From Marinobacter sp. es.048 (GTDB lineage: Bacteria; Pseudomonadota; Gammaproteobacteria; Pseudomonadales; Oleiphilaceae): 64,000 bases of DNA. This document shows positions 25,866 through 34,864 of the stretch, piece after piece; position 1 is the stretch's first letter, and every line of letters starts with the position of its first letter. The notes beneath the pieces were generated by a model. It ran no database searches. It worked only from the letters and a program-made list of their open reading frames with translations, and was not told the DNA's origin. The stretch lies in contig NZ_FYFA01000001.1 in NCBI RefSeq assembly GCF_900188435.1, forward strand, positions 1,240,001-1,304,000, written 5' to 3'. A program made the translations under genes and the position numbers.

Positions 25866-27674
25866 TCAAACGGTGATTTCTGCCTGCCCCTCATCGTCCA
25901 CAGACAGCGCCTCTGTGGTTCTGGCAACGTCCACGTCTGTCGCTGTAAGGAGCGCCCGCGTCCCCGTTAGAATAGCATCCACTGTCTCGCTGGCATAGGC
26001 GGAATCGTTGAGCAGGGAGGTTGCCATTGCGGAATCGATCCGCTTTGTTCCCAGGAGTCGCGTAACGCGCGCAACCATGGATTCACGGTCCACTCGGGCA
26101 CGCACCGCGATCTCGTCCAGCTCCAGTATTGCCGTGCTGGCATCGTCAAATTTGCCTTCGTAAAACCGATGGGTTTCACGTAACACCATCGCGACACGCA
26201 GTCGGAGATCGTTGTACTCCTGTCTGATAGCAGCGTTCTCTGACACCATGTAGGTCGTGAGATTCTTGCGCAGATGTTTAACGTGCTTGATGGCTTCCAC
26301 CATCTCGGCGGCTGCATGCTGCAGACGATAGAGTGATTCAGTGGAGCTGGCCGGAGACATGCGGGCCATTCGCCCGGAAATGAAGTCGAGGATGGCGTTG
26401 TAGAGGCGCTTGACGCGCTGCCGATAGACCAGATCAATGTCAATGTCGATGCGTTCCCGGCTATGATTGATCATCCATGCCAGGTCATCGCAGTTGCGGA
26501 TCTTCTCACGGTGAAGATGGAGACCGTGGGCAAGGATAACGAAGGCCTGATCAAAGAGGTGCCAGACTTCACGGCGAACAGCGGCGTTTGCGCTATCGGG
26601 GAAGTCCATTGCTGCCGGATTCAGGTACTTGGGCTGCGCTTCAGTCTCTTCTTCGCTTTCCGGCAGCCAGTGTTCCAGCGCGTTCGCCATCCGGGAAATT
26701 AAAGGCAACATTACAGCTACACCCAGGCAGTTGAACAGGGTGTGGAACACGGCGAGCTTGACTGTGTAATCGTCCTCGGCAATCGACATGAGTGCCGACA
26801 GGCTGTCGACTGACCAGCGTAGCGGTTCGATCAGCATCAGGGCGATTGCTGCCGTTGCGATATTGAACAAGAGGTGGGCGCCTGCCAGCCGCTTGCCGGC
26901 GATATTCGCACCGAGACCGCCGATCAGCGCGGTCACTGTGGTGCCAATATTGGCACCGATCGCCAGGGCCAGAGCGTTTTCGTAGGTTACCTGACCTGTG
27001 GCCAGGCCAGCCAGGGTCAGGGCCAGCGTCGCGTGGCTCGACTGCATGACAACGGTCGCCAGAATTCCGAGCCCGGTATAAACGAGCAGTCCGGTTACGC
27101 CCGTCATTGCATAGTCGCGCAGATCGACTGCCGACTGGTAGCTCTCGAATCCTTCCTTCATGAAATCTATTCCGAGAAACAGGAAGCCCAGGCCGGCCAG
27201 AATCGCGCCGAAGGCTTTCAGTACGCGAGATTGCTGGAAATTCAGCACCACGCCAAAAACCAGCATCGGCAACGCGAAGGCGGAGAGGCTCATCTTCATG
27301 CCGATAGTCGCGAACAGCCAGGCACCTGTTGTGGTGCCAAGGTTGGCTCCGAAAATAATGCCAATGCCTGTGATCAGCGGAAGCAGGCCGGCGCTCAGGA
27401 AGGATATGGTAATGATCGATACCAGAGAACTGGATTGCATAATGGCGGTGCTGACGATGCCAAAGCCCAGACTCTTGGGAATCGTGTCCGTGGTCCGGCG
27501 CAACACCCTCTCCAGGAATCCACCCGTAAAGCGACGAAACCCATTCTCGAGCGAGAACATGCCAAACAGGAAGATGGCAACGCCAGCGGCAATCTGTTTG
27601 AACTCTGGGCTCGCCCAAAGCGCAAAAGCCAGAAGTCCGAGTATTCCGATGAGAACGAGTTGGCGGTAGTTCAT
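25866..27674 (-). CDS. Na/Pi cotransporter family protein with C-terminal PhoU-like domain
   Basis: This 602-residue protein has two Na_Pi_cotrans repeats in its first 340 residues, with QSSSLVSIITISFLSAGL, GANLGTTTGAW, VMQSSHATLALTLAGLA and GANIGTTVTALIGGLG (the paired QSS and GAN-GTT motifs of the family). The remaining 250 residues are helical and PhoU-like. Such proteins move phosphate with sodium; many bacterial homologues act in either direction. It stands divergent from a small hypothetical gene and converges with PiT, so two phosphate carriers of different type lie side by side. Confidence 0.9.
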   Translation of the reverse strand: MNYRQLVLIGILGLLAFALWASPEFKQIAAGVAIFLFGMFSLENGFRRFTGGFLERVLRRTTDTIPKSLGFGIVSTAIMQSSSLVSIITISFLSAGLLPLITGIGIIFGANLGTTTGAWLFATIGMKMSLSAFALPMLVFGVVLNFQQSRVLKAFGAILAGLGFLFLGIDFMKEGFESYQSAVDLRDYAMTGVTGLLVYTGLGILATVVMQSSHATLALTLAGLATGQVTYENALALAIGANIGTTVTALIGGLGANIAGKRLAGAHLLFNIATAAIALMLIEPLRWSVDSLSALMSIAEDDYTVKLAVFHTLFNCLGVAVMLPLISRMANALEHWLPESEEETEAQPKYLNPAAMDFPDSANAAVRREVWHLFDQAFVILAHGLHLHREKIRNCDDLAWMINHSRERIDIDIDLVYRQRVKRLYNAILDFISGRMARMSPASSTESLYRLQHAAAEMVEAIKHVKHLRKNLTTYMVSENAAIRQEYNDLRLRVAMVLRETHRFYEGKFDDASTAILELDEIAVRARVDRESMVARVTRLLGTKRIDSAMATSLLNDSAYASETVDAILTGTRALLTATDVDVARTTEALSVDDEGQAEITV

Positions 27675-27992
27675 TAGTTCACCCTTCCCGTAATTGGCTC
27701 GGGTTTGGCTTCGCGCAGCCTGGGCGCGAGATCATGAATCTGGCAGGGTTTGGCTCCTGCCACATTACTTTGTCACATTTATGTAATGGAAGTAAGCTCA
27801 GTGCTTCCGGGCCTGTACAGTCAAGCTGCAGGCATCTCTCGCAGTCGTTCTTGCTGCGCGAACTGATGCATTCCTCAGTGTTGGCCCGCAACGAATGCCA
27901 TCATTTGCCACAATTCATGCGAAAAACAACCGAGATGGATCCGGCCCCAGATCGTTATGCTGAGTCAGTGAATTCAAGTAAACGAGGTGGCT
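27675..27992. other. Intergenic region between the Na/Pi gene and a small ORF
   Basis: The 318 bases contain a GGCAGG/CCTGCC hairpin (27742-27761) and a candidate + strand promoter at 27770-27798. No longer frame with a convincing start was found. Confidence 0.5.
27770..27798 (+). promoter_or_regulatory. Candidate promoter with Pho-box-like repeat
   Basis: TTGTCAC-ATTT-ATGTAAT (27770-27787) resembles the PhoB box, two CTGTCAT-type repeats separated by an A/T tetramer, at about 11 of 14 repeat positions. The same bases give a -35 TTGTCA with TAAGCT (27793-27798) 17 bases on. It points to the + strand, towards the small gene at 27993. The phosphate-transporter context makes Pho control plausible, but the match is weak. 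Confidence 0.3.
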
Positions 27993-28181
27993 ATGCAGAC
28001 GACAGAATTAATTGAGAGATGGCTCGATAAATGTGACCTGGCGAGACTGGCTCAGCGACGTTATGAAGAGGATCCCAGCCCGACGAACTACACCGAACTG
28101 AAACGAGCCATGTGTGAACGACTGCTGATGGAAGAGCGCATTGATCCCAGGGCGAGTCATGCCCACAGAGTTTCAATGTGA
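27993..28181 (+). CDS. Small hypothetical protein
   Basis: This 62-residue protein (MQTTELIERWLDKCDLARLA at the start) is charged, largely helical and has no signal or membrane segment. CGAGGTGG precedes the ATG. I do not recognise the family. It is not part of any obvious operon: the Na/Pi gene is divergent upstream and tRNA-Phe lies on the other strand downstream. Codon use resembles its neighbours, which is why I believe it is real. Confidence 0.6.
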   Translation: MQTTELIERWLDKCDLARLAQRRYEEDPSPTNYTELKRAMCERLLMEERIDPRASHAHRVSM

Positions 28182-28211
28182 GTCGATTTTCGCAGGCCTC
28201 GGAAACAACAA

Positions 28212-28230
28212 AACCCGCACAAGGCGGGTT
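28212..28230 (-). terminator. Terminator of the tRNA-Phe transcript
   Basis: AACCCGC (28212-28218) and GCGGGTT (28224-28230) form a 7-bp stem with a 5-base loop. Read on the - strand it is followed by TTTTGTTGTTT, 16 bases after the tRNA 3' end. Confidence 0.75.
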
Positions 28231-28246
28231 CTGTCTGAATTCTTAA

Positions 28247-28322
28247 TGGTGCCCGGAGGCGGAATCGAACCACCGACACGGGGATTTTCAATCCCCTGCT
28301 CTACCAACTGAGCTATCCGGGC
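28247..28322 (-). tRNA. tRNA-Phe (GAA)
   Basis: A 76-base tRNA is encoded on the - strand with the CCA end included in the gene. The acceptor stem is GCCCGGA/TCCGGGC. The D arm includes AGCTCAGTTGGTAGAGC, the anticodon loop is TTGAAAA on a GGGGA/TCCCC stem, and the T arm contains GGTTCGATTCC. The GAA anticodon reads Phe codons. It follows yggX in the same strand-wise neighbourhood as in Pseudomonas. Confidence 0.97.
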
Positions 28323-28353
28323 ATGTTGCGCTACTGCTGTGCAACGGGGCGCT

Positions 28354-28382
28354 ATTAAACCGGTTTCGATGTTTTGAGTCAA
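28354..28382 (-). promoter_or_regulatory. Sigma-70 promoter of tRNA-Phe
   Basis: On the - strand TTGACT (28377-28382) and TTTAAT (28354-28359) are separated by exactly 17 bases. A GC-rich discriminator (AGCGCCCC) follows, as in growth-rate and stringently controlled stable-RNA promoters. Confidence 0.8.
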
Positions 28383-28443
28383 GGCTGAGCTGGAAAAATT
28401 TCTGAATCTTTTCAGGCATGCTCAGGCTTTGATCAATCCGGGG

Positions 28444-28716
28444 TCATTGTTCCGGTGGAACGTAGCCTTCGGCCTTGTCGAACGGTTCGTTGTGGAAGAA
28501 ATGTTCCATCTGCGCCTGCAGATACTTGCGTGTGTTCGGGTCCATCAGGCTCAGGTGTTTCTCGTTGATCAGCATGGTCTGCTGGGCCTGCCATTCTTCC
28601 CAGGCCTGTTTCGAAATATTCTCGAAAATATCCTGGCCCTTGGCGCCGGGCATGGGCGGGAAGTCCAGGCCTTCCAGTTCTTTCTGGTATTTGCGGCAGA
28701 AAACGGTACGGCTCAT
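28444..28716 (-). CDS. yggX: Oxidative damage protection protein / Fe(II) trafficking protein YggX
   Basis: This 90-residue protein matches YggX through its length: [20 protein letters not shown] at the start with the single conserved cysteine, then [17 protein letters not shown] and [12 protein letters not shown]. YggX protects Fe-S enzymes from oxidants and may deliver iron. The start is set at 28716, the usual family N-terminus, and not six codons upstream. It follows mutY, whose Fe-S cluster it was first linked with genetically in enteric bacteria. Confidence 0.95.
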   Translation of the reverse strand: MSRTVFCRKYQKELEGLDFPPMPGAKGQDIFENISKQAWEEWQAQQTMLINEKHLSLMDPNTRKYLQAQMEHFFHNEPFDKAEGYVPPEQ

Positions 28717-28791
28717 GGTGGCTCCTGTTGGCAAATGTTGCTGGCGGTGATGATAACAGATCGTTGCGGTTGAAGGCTCTCGCGGACCGGA

Positions 28792-29859
28792 TCAAAGCAG
28801 AGCCGCTTGCTCCGGTTCGGTCAGCAGCGACCGGATCGGTGCCGGCAGCCCGAGATTCAGGGCTTCATGGCGGTGCAGCCATTTCAGATGATCCTTGTCT
28901 GCAACGGTGTTGGCACTGCCGGTGACGTTCAGCCGGGCGGGCTGTATGTGCAGGTGGTAATGGGAGAAGGTATGGCGGAAGCCGCTAATCAGCTCCGGCT
29001 CTCCGCAATCCAGCCCAAGGCTCTGTTCGCAGGCCTCCTGAAGCTCATCGGCGCCATAGGCCGGGTCCAGTTCCGGCAGGCTCCAGAGGCCGCCCCAGAT
29101 GCCGCTGGGCGGGCGACGTTCCAGCAGAATGCGGCCTTCGCAGTCTTCAAGGATTACCATCCAGGTGGTTTTCTCCGGTTTGGCTTTCTTCGGCTTTGAA
29201 CCCGGGTAAAGCCCGGTTTCACCCCGGGCGTAGGCCTTGCAACCGTGTTGCAGTGGGCAACTGTCACAGGCCGGGCGGCTACGGGTACACACCGTGGCGC
29301 CGAGATCCATAATGCCCTGGGTGTAGTCACGTACCCTTCGTTCTGGCGTATGTTGCTCGGCCCGTTGCCAGAGCTGGTTGAGAACGGCGGTCTGTCCGGG
29401 CCAGCCCGGAATGGCATGGTAGCGGGCCAGCACGCGTTTCACGTTGCCGTCCAGAATGGCTGCGCGAATGCCGAAGGCCTGGGCCATTATGGCGGCCGCC
29501 GTGGAACGGCCGATGCCGGTCAGGGATTCAAGCTCTTCCTGGGTTTGTGGAAACTCACCATCAAGATCCCGAACAATGGTCTGCGCGGCTTTCTGCAGGT
29601 TCCGGGCCCGTGCGTAGTAACCAAGGCCAGACCAGTGGCTGAGTACATCATCCACGGGGGCCTCGGCCAGGGTGTGGACGTCCGGGAAGCGCTCCATGAA
29701 CGCCTCGAAGTAGGGGATTACGGTAGTTACCTGGGTTTGCTGCAACATGATTTCCGAAACCCACACACGGTAGGCGCTTCGGTTGTGGTGCCACGGCAGG
29801 TCATGCCGGCCGTGGCTGTCGTACCAGTGCAGCAGCTTGTCGGCGAAACGGTCGGGCAT
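28792..29859 (-). CDS. mutY: A/G-specific adenine glycosylase
   Basis: This 355-residue DNA repair enzyme removes adenine mispaired with 8-oxoguanine. The helix-hairpin-helix region with catalytic residues is visible (VSEIMLQQTQVTTVIPYFE, ESLTGIGRSTAAAIMAQAF, DGNVKRVLARY with the catalytic Asp). The 4Fe-4S loop CTRSRPACDSCPLQHGC has C-6-C-2-C-5-C spacing. A MutT-like C-terminal domain follows (LLERRPPSGIWGGLWSLPE). It overlaps asmA by one base (TGATG) and precedes yggX, all on the same strand. Confidence 0.96.
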   Translation of the reverse strand: MPDRFADKLLHWYDSHGRHDLPWHHNRSAYRVWVSEIMLQQTQVTTVIPYFEAFMERFPDVHTLAEAPVDDVLSHWSGLGYYARARNLQKAAQTIVRDLDGEFPQTQEELESLTGIGRSTAAAIMAQAFGIRAAILDGNVKRVLARYHAIPGWPGQTAVLNQLWQRAEQHTPERRVRDYTQGIMDLGATVCTRSRPACDSCPLQHGCKAYARGETGLYPGSKPKKAKPEKTTWMVILEDCEGRILLERRPPSGIWGGLWSLPELDPAYGADELQEACEQSLGLDCGEPELISGFRHTFSHYHLHIQPARLNVTGSANTVADKDHLKWLHRHEALNLGLPAPIRSLLTEPEQAALL

Positions 29860-32024
29860 CAGTTGAACAGGCCCTTCAGCTTGTCACCGATTTGTTCCTG
29901 GACCTTTTCTTTTACTTTTTCCTCTGCCTTGGTTTTTGCCTTGTCCACTTCCTCTCGAGCTTTTGCCTTGGCGGCATTTTCAGCGATGGTTTTCAGGGTG
30001 TCCCGGAAGCGGGAGCCGTCGAAGGAGCAAAGGCCGGCCGGGTCCTCAGCGAAGTTGCCGCGGCACTCCACCGGAATAACTGCATTTTCCACGTATTCGG
30101 TAACACGGCAGGCGTTGTCCCTGTGGATTTCACCGACGATTCTCAGGCCCACTTCGTAGTCCAGCTGGCTCTGGGCCATATCGACTGTGCCATTGCCCTC
30201 AAGGCGCATCCCGGCCAGCGCCGCCACCAGGTCTGTGTTGTTGAGGGTGTTGCCTTTGATGTCGAGAGTGCCGCGCATGTCGTTGAACGGTGTGCTGGTA
30301 CCCCAGTCTGTGGTTGTCAGCTCATCCTGGTTGACCAGGGCGATACCCTGGCAGGCCATACGGGTCAGGTTCATGCGGCGGAACTCGCCCTCTGCGAGGT
30401 TAAAGTTGATCTGGCCGTCAGCATTGCTGCGCAGGGCCGAGATGCGGTTACCGGTGGTGGTGGCATTAACCTTCAGGTTTGCGCCGCCGGCGAGCATATC
30501 TACCTCCGCCAGATCGGTGAGCAGGGGCAGGGTTTGCACGTTGGTGACGTCTGAACCCACGGTCCATTTCGGATTGTCGCTGCGGGCGTCGATGGTCACG
30601 TTGGCGCCAAAGCTGCCTTCGTAGAGTTTGCCGCTGAATTCATCAACCTTGAGCAGGCCATTTTTCGCGGTGGTACTGGCCTTGATTTCGTTGATGGTCA
30701 GGTTACTGACGATCAGCTGGCCGAGACCCAGATCAATATCCAGCAACAGGCTGCGAATGGTCTCCAGAGGCAGCAGGTCGCCCTCCGGCCCGGTTGCAAC
30801 GGTTTCCTGTGATGCGGCTGCTTCCTCGGCTTCTCCCTCTGCCTGAGGTGGCAGGTAACGGTCGGCATTCAACTGGTCGCCCTGAAGCTGAAAAACAATG
30901 CCAGTGTCGGCCAGATTGTAACTGCCGGAGCCGTTGAAGGTGGTGTCATCCAGTTTGATTGTCAGGTCGGTGAGCTCCACCTTTCCGGCGGGGCCGCCAA
31001 TATCGGTGGAGAACGCGATGGCTTCTAGCACGTCTGGATCGCTGGTTTCCACCGCGGGTTGGCCAAGGTTGTTCAGCAGATCCTTTAGCGAAAACTCGGC
31101 GATGGATACCTTGCCGCTCAGGGTAGGCTTGTCGCCGAATCCGGAAACATTCAGATCGGTGGAGAGGTCCAGGTTGGCCAGGCTGGCGGTAAAGCCGCTC
31201 AGATTGGCGGTTTCGTTTTCCAGGTTTGCCGTGGCCGAGCCCTCAAGCTCAGCCGTGACCTCTTTACCGCCGAACGGTTCGCCAGTCATGTCGAACACGG
31301 CATTCAGGCCGGATACGGCGAACTCGTTGAGCGCCTCGTTGGCGGCAAGGCGGGCGCTGATGCTGCCATCCACTTCAAACGTGGGCTGGGTGGTGGCAAC
31401 CCGGAACCCGATCTCCAGCGGGAATTCGGAGCCCAGAGTGATGTTGCTGGCGTTGACGGTGAAGTTCTCAAGCGTGGCCGACTGGCCGGTGCTCTTGTCG
31501 GTATAGTGCACCTGGGCGTTGCTGATCTGAACATTTTCAACATTGAAGTTCAGAGGCTCACCGCCGGCACCCTCGCTTTCCTGTGCCTGTTCATCCTGGG
31601 TGCCTGCAGTCTCTTCACCTGCGGCTTCCGCCGACTTTTCGGGCATGATCCGGGTCCAGTTGCCGCTGCCCTGTTCGTCCACTTCGAGGCGGGCGTCCAG
31701 TCCGTCCAGAACGAAGGTGTTTACCCTTGGAGACATGGCAATCAGCGACCAGAAATCAATCTGGGCCACCAGTTGCTCAAGGGCAACAAAGCGGTCACCT
31801 TCCAGTGTGGCCTCTACGGAATTGAGCTCAAGGCCAAGCGGGATAAAAGACCAGCCAATGTCGCCTTCCAGGACCAGATCCATGTTCGTTGCATCCTCAA
31901 CGGCCTGCTCAATCTGGGGCTTGTAGTCGTTGGGGTTGATCACGGCCATGGCGATGGCAACGGCAGCCACGGCAAGAACGATCAGTGCAACGATGGCAAT
32001 CAGCACATAACGGACGGCTTTCAT
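29859..32024 (-). CDS. AsmA-family envelope protein
   Basis: This 721-residue protein starts with one membrane helix (YVLIAIVALIVLAVAAVAIA) followed by AMAVINPNDYKPQIEQAVED, the typical AsmA N-terminus. The long periplasmic part is beta-rich and low in cysteine, with a short acidic, Q/E-rich linker near 130-150. The C-terminus is a charged helix (KAKAREEVDKAKTKAEEKV). AsmA-like proteins are thought to help lipid transport or outer-membrane assembly. It sits directly before mutY, as in Pseudomonas. Confidence 0.88.
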   Translation of the reverse strand: MKAVRYVLIAIVALIVLAVAAVAIAMAVINPNDYKPQIEQAVEDATNMDLVLEGDIGWSFIPLGLELNSVEATLEGDRFVALEQLVAQIDFWSLIAMSPRVNTFVLDGLDARLEVDEQGSGNWTRIMPEKSAEAAGEETAGTQDEQAQESEGAGGEPLNFNVENVQISNAQVHYTDKSTGQSATLENFTVNASNITLGSEFPLEIGFRVATTQPTFEVDGSISARLAANEALNEFAVSGLNAVFDMTGEPFGGKEVTAELEGSATANLENETANLSGFTASLANLDLSTDLNVSGFGDKPTLSGKVSIAEFSLKDLLNNLGQPAVETSDPDVLEAIAFSTDIGGPAGKVELTDLTIKLDDTTFNGSGSYNLADTGIVFQLQGDQLNADRYLPPQAEGEAEEAAASQETVATGPEGDLLPLETIRSLLLDIDLGLGQLIVSNLTINEIKASTTAKNGLLKVDEFSGKLYEGSFGANVTIDARSDNPKWTVGSDVTNVQTLPLLTDLAEVDMLAGGANLKVNATTTGNRISALRSNADGQINFNLAEGEFRRMNLTRMACQGIALVNQDELTTTDWGTSTPFNDMRGTLDIKGNTLNNTDLVAALAGMRLEGNGTVDMAQSQLDYEVGLRIVGEIHRDNACRVTEYVENAVIPVECRGNFAEDPAGLCSFDGSRFRDTLKTIAENAAKAKAREEVDKAKTKAEEKVKEKVQEQIGDKLKGLFN

Positions 32025-32217
32025 GATTCAGGCTTCCTTCCTATTGTTAGGAGCTTGCAGTATTCGCTTTGAATACCGACGCTAATGACCCAAAGGATAA
32101 CGCAGGGTTAACAAATTAACAGCGGGGGAGTATGACAATGCGGTAGTGTTGGGCCAGAATACACGACCCTGATTTTCCGACTACATTGATACCTATAAAC
32201 ACAAGAAGGAGTTGGCC

Positions 32218-32679
32218 GTGGCTATTACCGTTTCTATTGAGCTGAACCGCGAACTTGAGATTCCGGGCAGCTATGATGAAGTGTTCGATCTGCTGGCGGA
32301 TGTGCCACGTTCAGCCAGTCACTTCCCGAAAGTCCACAAACTGACCGACCTGGGCGACAACGCCTACCGCTGGGAAATGGAAAAAGTGGGCGTCGACAAA
32401 CACGCCATCCAGTCGGTGTATGCCTGCAAATACCACTCGGACAAAGACGCCGGCAAGATTACCTGGGAGCCGGTGAAAGGTGAGGGCAATGGCGTTGTAA
32501 GCGGTTCATGGACCATCAAGTCCAAGGGCGATAATGCCACCGCCGTGAAGTTCCAGACCAGCGCAGAGTTGACTGTGCCCCTGCCCAGCCTGCTCAAATT
32601 GGCCATCAGCCCTGTCATCAAACACGAGTTCAACAGCCTCGTGGACACCTACATGAACAACCTCAAGAAGGCTTTCTGA
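32218..32679 (+). CDS. SRPBCC-family (START/polyketide-cyclase-like) protein
   Basis: This 153-residue soluble protein has the SRPBCC pattern: SYDEVFDLLADVPRSASHFP near the start, then a beta-sheet region and a long C-terminal helix (VIKHEFNSLVDTYMNNLKKA). The fold binds hydrophobic ligands, but no ligand can be named. I choose the GTG at 32218, six bases after AAGGAG; a TTG two codons upstream overlaps that site. It is divergent from asmA and lies before hisB, with a separate promoter between. Confidence 0.82.
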   Translation: MAITVSIELNRELEIPGSYDEVFDLLADVPRSASHFPKVHKLTDLGDNAYRWEMEKVGVDKHAIQSVYACKYHSDKDAGKITWEPVKGEGNGVVSGSWTIKSKGDNATAVKFQTSAELTVPLPSLLKLAISPVIKHEFNSLVDTYMNNLKKAF

Positions 32680-32759
32680 CAAAGCCATTTCTGCCGTATA
32701 CCCGCACTTCGCTATCGTAGCGATTAAACCGGTTGTGGGACTCCAGCGGACATAAAAGG

Positions 32760-32765
32760 TATAAT
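32760..32765 (+). promoter_or_regulatory. -10 element of the hisBHAF promoter
   Basis: A perfect TATAAT lies 53 bases before the hisB start, with a poor -35 (TGGGAC at 32736-32741, 18-base spacing). No histidine leader peptide or attenuator hairpin was seen between it and hisB. Confidence 0.45.
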
Positions 32766-32817
32766 CCCTGGATAGAATTTTTCCGGCGTTATGCCGCTCA
32801 ATTGTCACGGAGTCCCC

Positions 32818-33411
32818 ATGGCCGAACGTAAGGCTCGGGTAGAAAGAAATACCCTTGAAACCCAGATCACCGTTGAGATTGATCTCGACGGCACCGGCAA
32901 ATCCAGCTTCGACACCGGCGTGCCCTTTCTGGAGCACATGATGGACCAGATCGTCCGTCATGGTCTGGTAGATCTGAACATCGTTTCCAGGGGCGATCTG
33001 CACATCGACGATCACCACACCGTGGAAGACATCGGCATCACCCTTGGCCAGGCATTCAAACAGGCTGTTGGCGACAAAAAGGGCATCCGCCGCTACGGCC
33101 ACGCCTATGTGCCGCTGGATGAGGCTCTCTCCCGAGTGGTTATTGATCTGTCCGGCCGCCCGGGCCTGATGATGGATGTGCCATACACTCGCGGTGCCGT
33201 GGGTGGCTTTGACGTTGACCTGTTCGAGGAGTTCTTCCACGGCTTTGTGAACCACTCCATGGTGACCCTGCACATCGACAATCTGAAGGGCAAGAATACC
33301 CACCACCAGATTGAAACCGTGTTCAAGGCCTTCGGCCGTGCCCTGCGTATGGCGATTGAAATGGACGAGCGGATGGCCGGCATTACACCGTCCACCAAGG
33401 GTTCTCTGTAA
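32818..33411 (+). CDS. hisB: Imidazoleglycerol-phosphate dehydratase
   Basis: This 197-residue enzyme dehydrates imidazoleglycerol phosphate to imidazoleacetol phosphate. It is the single-function form, without the phosphatase domain fused in E. coli. Metal-binding motifs [14 protein letters not shown] (about 68) and [17 protein letters not shown] (about 160) are intact. The start is 32818 ([10 protein letters not shown]). It opens the hisB-hisH-hisA-hisF run, the order seen in Pseudomonas. Confidence 0.96.
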   Translation: MAERKARVERNTLETQITVEIDLDGTGKSSFDTGVPFLEHMMDQIVRHGLVDLNIVSRGDLHIDDHHTVEDIGITLGQAFKQAVGDKKGIRRYGHAYVPLDEALSRVVIDLSGRPGLMMDVPYTRGAVGGFDVDLFEEFFHGFVNHSMVTLHIDNLKGKNTHHQIETVFKAFGRALRMAIEMDERMAGITPSTKGSL

Positions 33412-33482
33412 ACACCTCTTCGCCAGAAGGCTCGCTTTAACCGGTCACTTTTCACCGGTCAATCAAGGACACTGCAACAACC

Positions 33483-34124
33483 ATGAAAACCGTTGCCATA
33501 ATCGACTACGGCATGGGCAATCTTCACTCTGCCAAAAAAGCGGTAGAGCACGTTGCCCCGGACACTACCGTACTGGTCACCGATAACGCCGAGAAAATCC
33601 GTGAAGCCGATCGTGTCATCCTGCCGGGCGTTGGCGCCATCCGCGACTGCATGGCAGAAATGTATCGTCTCGGAGTAGTGGATCTGGTCCGTGAGGTCTC
33701 TCAGGACCGCCCGTTTCTTGGTATCTGCGTGGGCATGCAGGCCCTGATGTCCCGCAGTGAAGAAAACGGCGGCGTTGACTGTATCGGTCTGTTCCCTTCG
33801 GAAGTGCGCTATTTCGGGGACCACCTCACGGAAAATGGCGAGCGCCTGAAAGTGCCTCACATGGGCTGGAATCAGGTACAGCAGACCATCGATCATCCCC
33901 TTTGGCACAATATTCCCGAGGGTGACCGTTTCTACTTCGTGCACAGCTTTTACGCAGAAGCCGAGGGTAATGCTGATATGGCGGGCCGAACCCACTATGG
34001 TGTAGACCTTGCAGCAGCAGTGGCACGAGACAATATTTTTGCGGTGCAATTCCACCCGGAGAAAAGTGCCCGGGCGGGTTTGCAGTTGCTTGAGAATTTT
34101 ACGAACTGGACTGGAAAATGCTGA
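33483..34124 (+). CDS. hisH: Imidazole glycerol phosphate synthase, glutaminase subunit
   Basis: This 213-residue class I glutamine amidotransferase feeds ammonia to HisF. The nucleophile elbow [10 protein letters not shown] holds the catalytic Cys and the His-Glu pair is in VQFHPEKS. The oxyanion-region [10 protein letters not shown] is also typical. It overlaps hisA by seven bases, so translation is probably coupled. HisH and HisF are separated by hisA in this operon, as is common. Confidence 0.96.
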   Translation: MKTVAIIDYGMGNLHSAKKAVEHVAPDTTVLVTDNAEKIREADRVILPGVGAIRDCMAEMYRLGVVDLVREVSQDRPFLGICVGMQALMSRSEENGGVDCIGLFPSEVRYFGDHLTENGERLKVPHMGWNQVQQTIDHPLWHNIPEGDRFYFVHSFYAEAEGNADMAGRTHYGVDLAAAVARDNIFAVQFHPEKSARAGLQLLENFTNWTGKC

Positions 34125-34855
34125 TAATTCCCGCGATCGATCTGAAAGATGGCAAATGTGTACGCCTGCGTCAGGGCCGGATGGACGACTCCACGGTGTT
34201 TGGTGACGATCCTGTTGAGATGGCCACACGCTGGGTGGAGGCTGGCGCCCGCCGTCTGCACCTGGTTGACCTGAACGGCGCCTTTGCCGGAGAGCCGGTC
34301 AACGGCGAGATTGTCCAGGCTATTGCCCGCAAGTACCCGGATCTGCCGATCCAGATCGGCGGTGGCATCCGGTCTGCAGAAACCATCGAGGCCTATCTGA
34401 AGGCCGGCGTGCAGTGGGTCATTATCGGCACCAAGGCCGTGAAAGAGCCGGAATTCGTGACCGGGATGTGCAAGAAATTCCCCGGCCACATCATCGTTGG
34501 CCTGGACGCCAGAGACGGCCGCGTGGCTACCGATGGCTGGGCAGAGGTCTCGGAAGTGATGGCTACCGACCTCGCCAAGCGCTTTGCCAACGACGGCGTG
34601 GACGCGATTGTGTACACCGACATCAGCCGCGACGGCATGATGCAGGGTGTGAACGTGGAAGCCACTGCGGCATTGGCCGAAGAAGGTGGGATCCCCGTCA
34701 TCGCCTCTGGCGGCGTGACCAATATGGATGACCTCAAGCGCCTCGCCACCGTGGCGGACAAGGGCATCCTTGGCGCTATCACCGGCCGTGCAATCTACGA
34801 GGGCACTCTGGATGTGGCCGAGGCCCAGGCCTTCTGCGACAGCCTGAAGGGTTAA
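34118..34855 (+). CDS. hisA: Phosphoribosyl-formimino-AICAR-P isomerase
   Basis: This 245-residue TIM barrel catalyses the Amadori isomerisation of ProFAR. The two catalytic aspartates are in [14 protein letters not shown] (residue 8) and [14 protein letters not shown] (about 130). Phosphate-binding loops QIGGGIRS and IASGGVTN are present. It lies between hisH and hisF with a nine-base gap to hisF. Confidence 0.96.
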   Translation: MLIIPAIDLKDGKCVRLRQGRMDDSTVFGDDPVEMATRWVEAGARRLHLVDLNGAFAGEPVNGEIVQAIARKYPDLPIQIGGGIRSAETIEAYLKAGVQWVIIGTKAVKEPEFVTGMCKKFPGHIIVGLDARDGRVATDGWAEVSEVMATDLAKRFANDGVDAIVYTDISRDGMMQGVNVEATAALAEEGGIPVIASGGVTNMDDLKRLATVADKGILGAITGRAIYEGTLDVAEAQAFCDSLKG

Positions 34856-34864
34856 GGACGACTT

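Noticed and set aside
26641..27618. 325-codon second frame inside the Na/Pi transporter gene
   Set aside because: It overlaps a strongly conserved transporter and the translation is arginine-rich and low in hydrophobic pattern.
32680..32817. Histidine attenuator leader before hisB
   Set aside because: No His-codon run, leader peptide or alternative hairpins with a T-run were seen.
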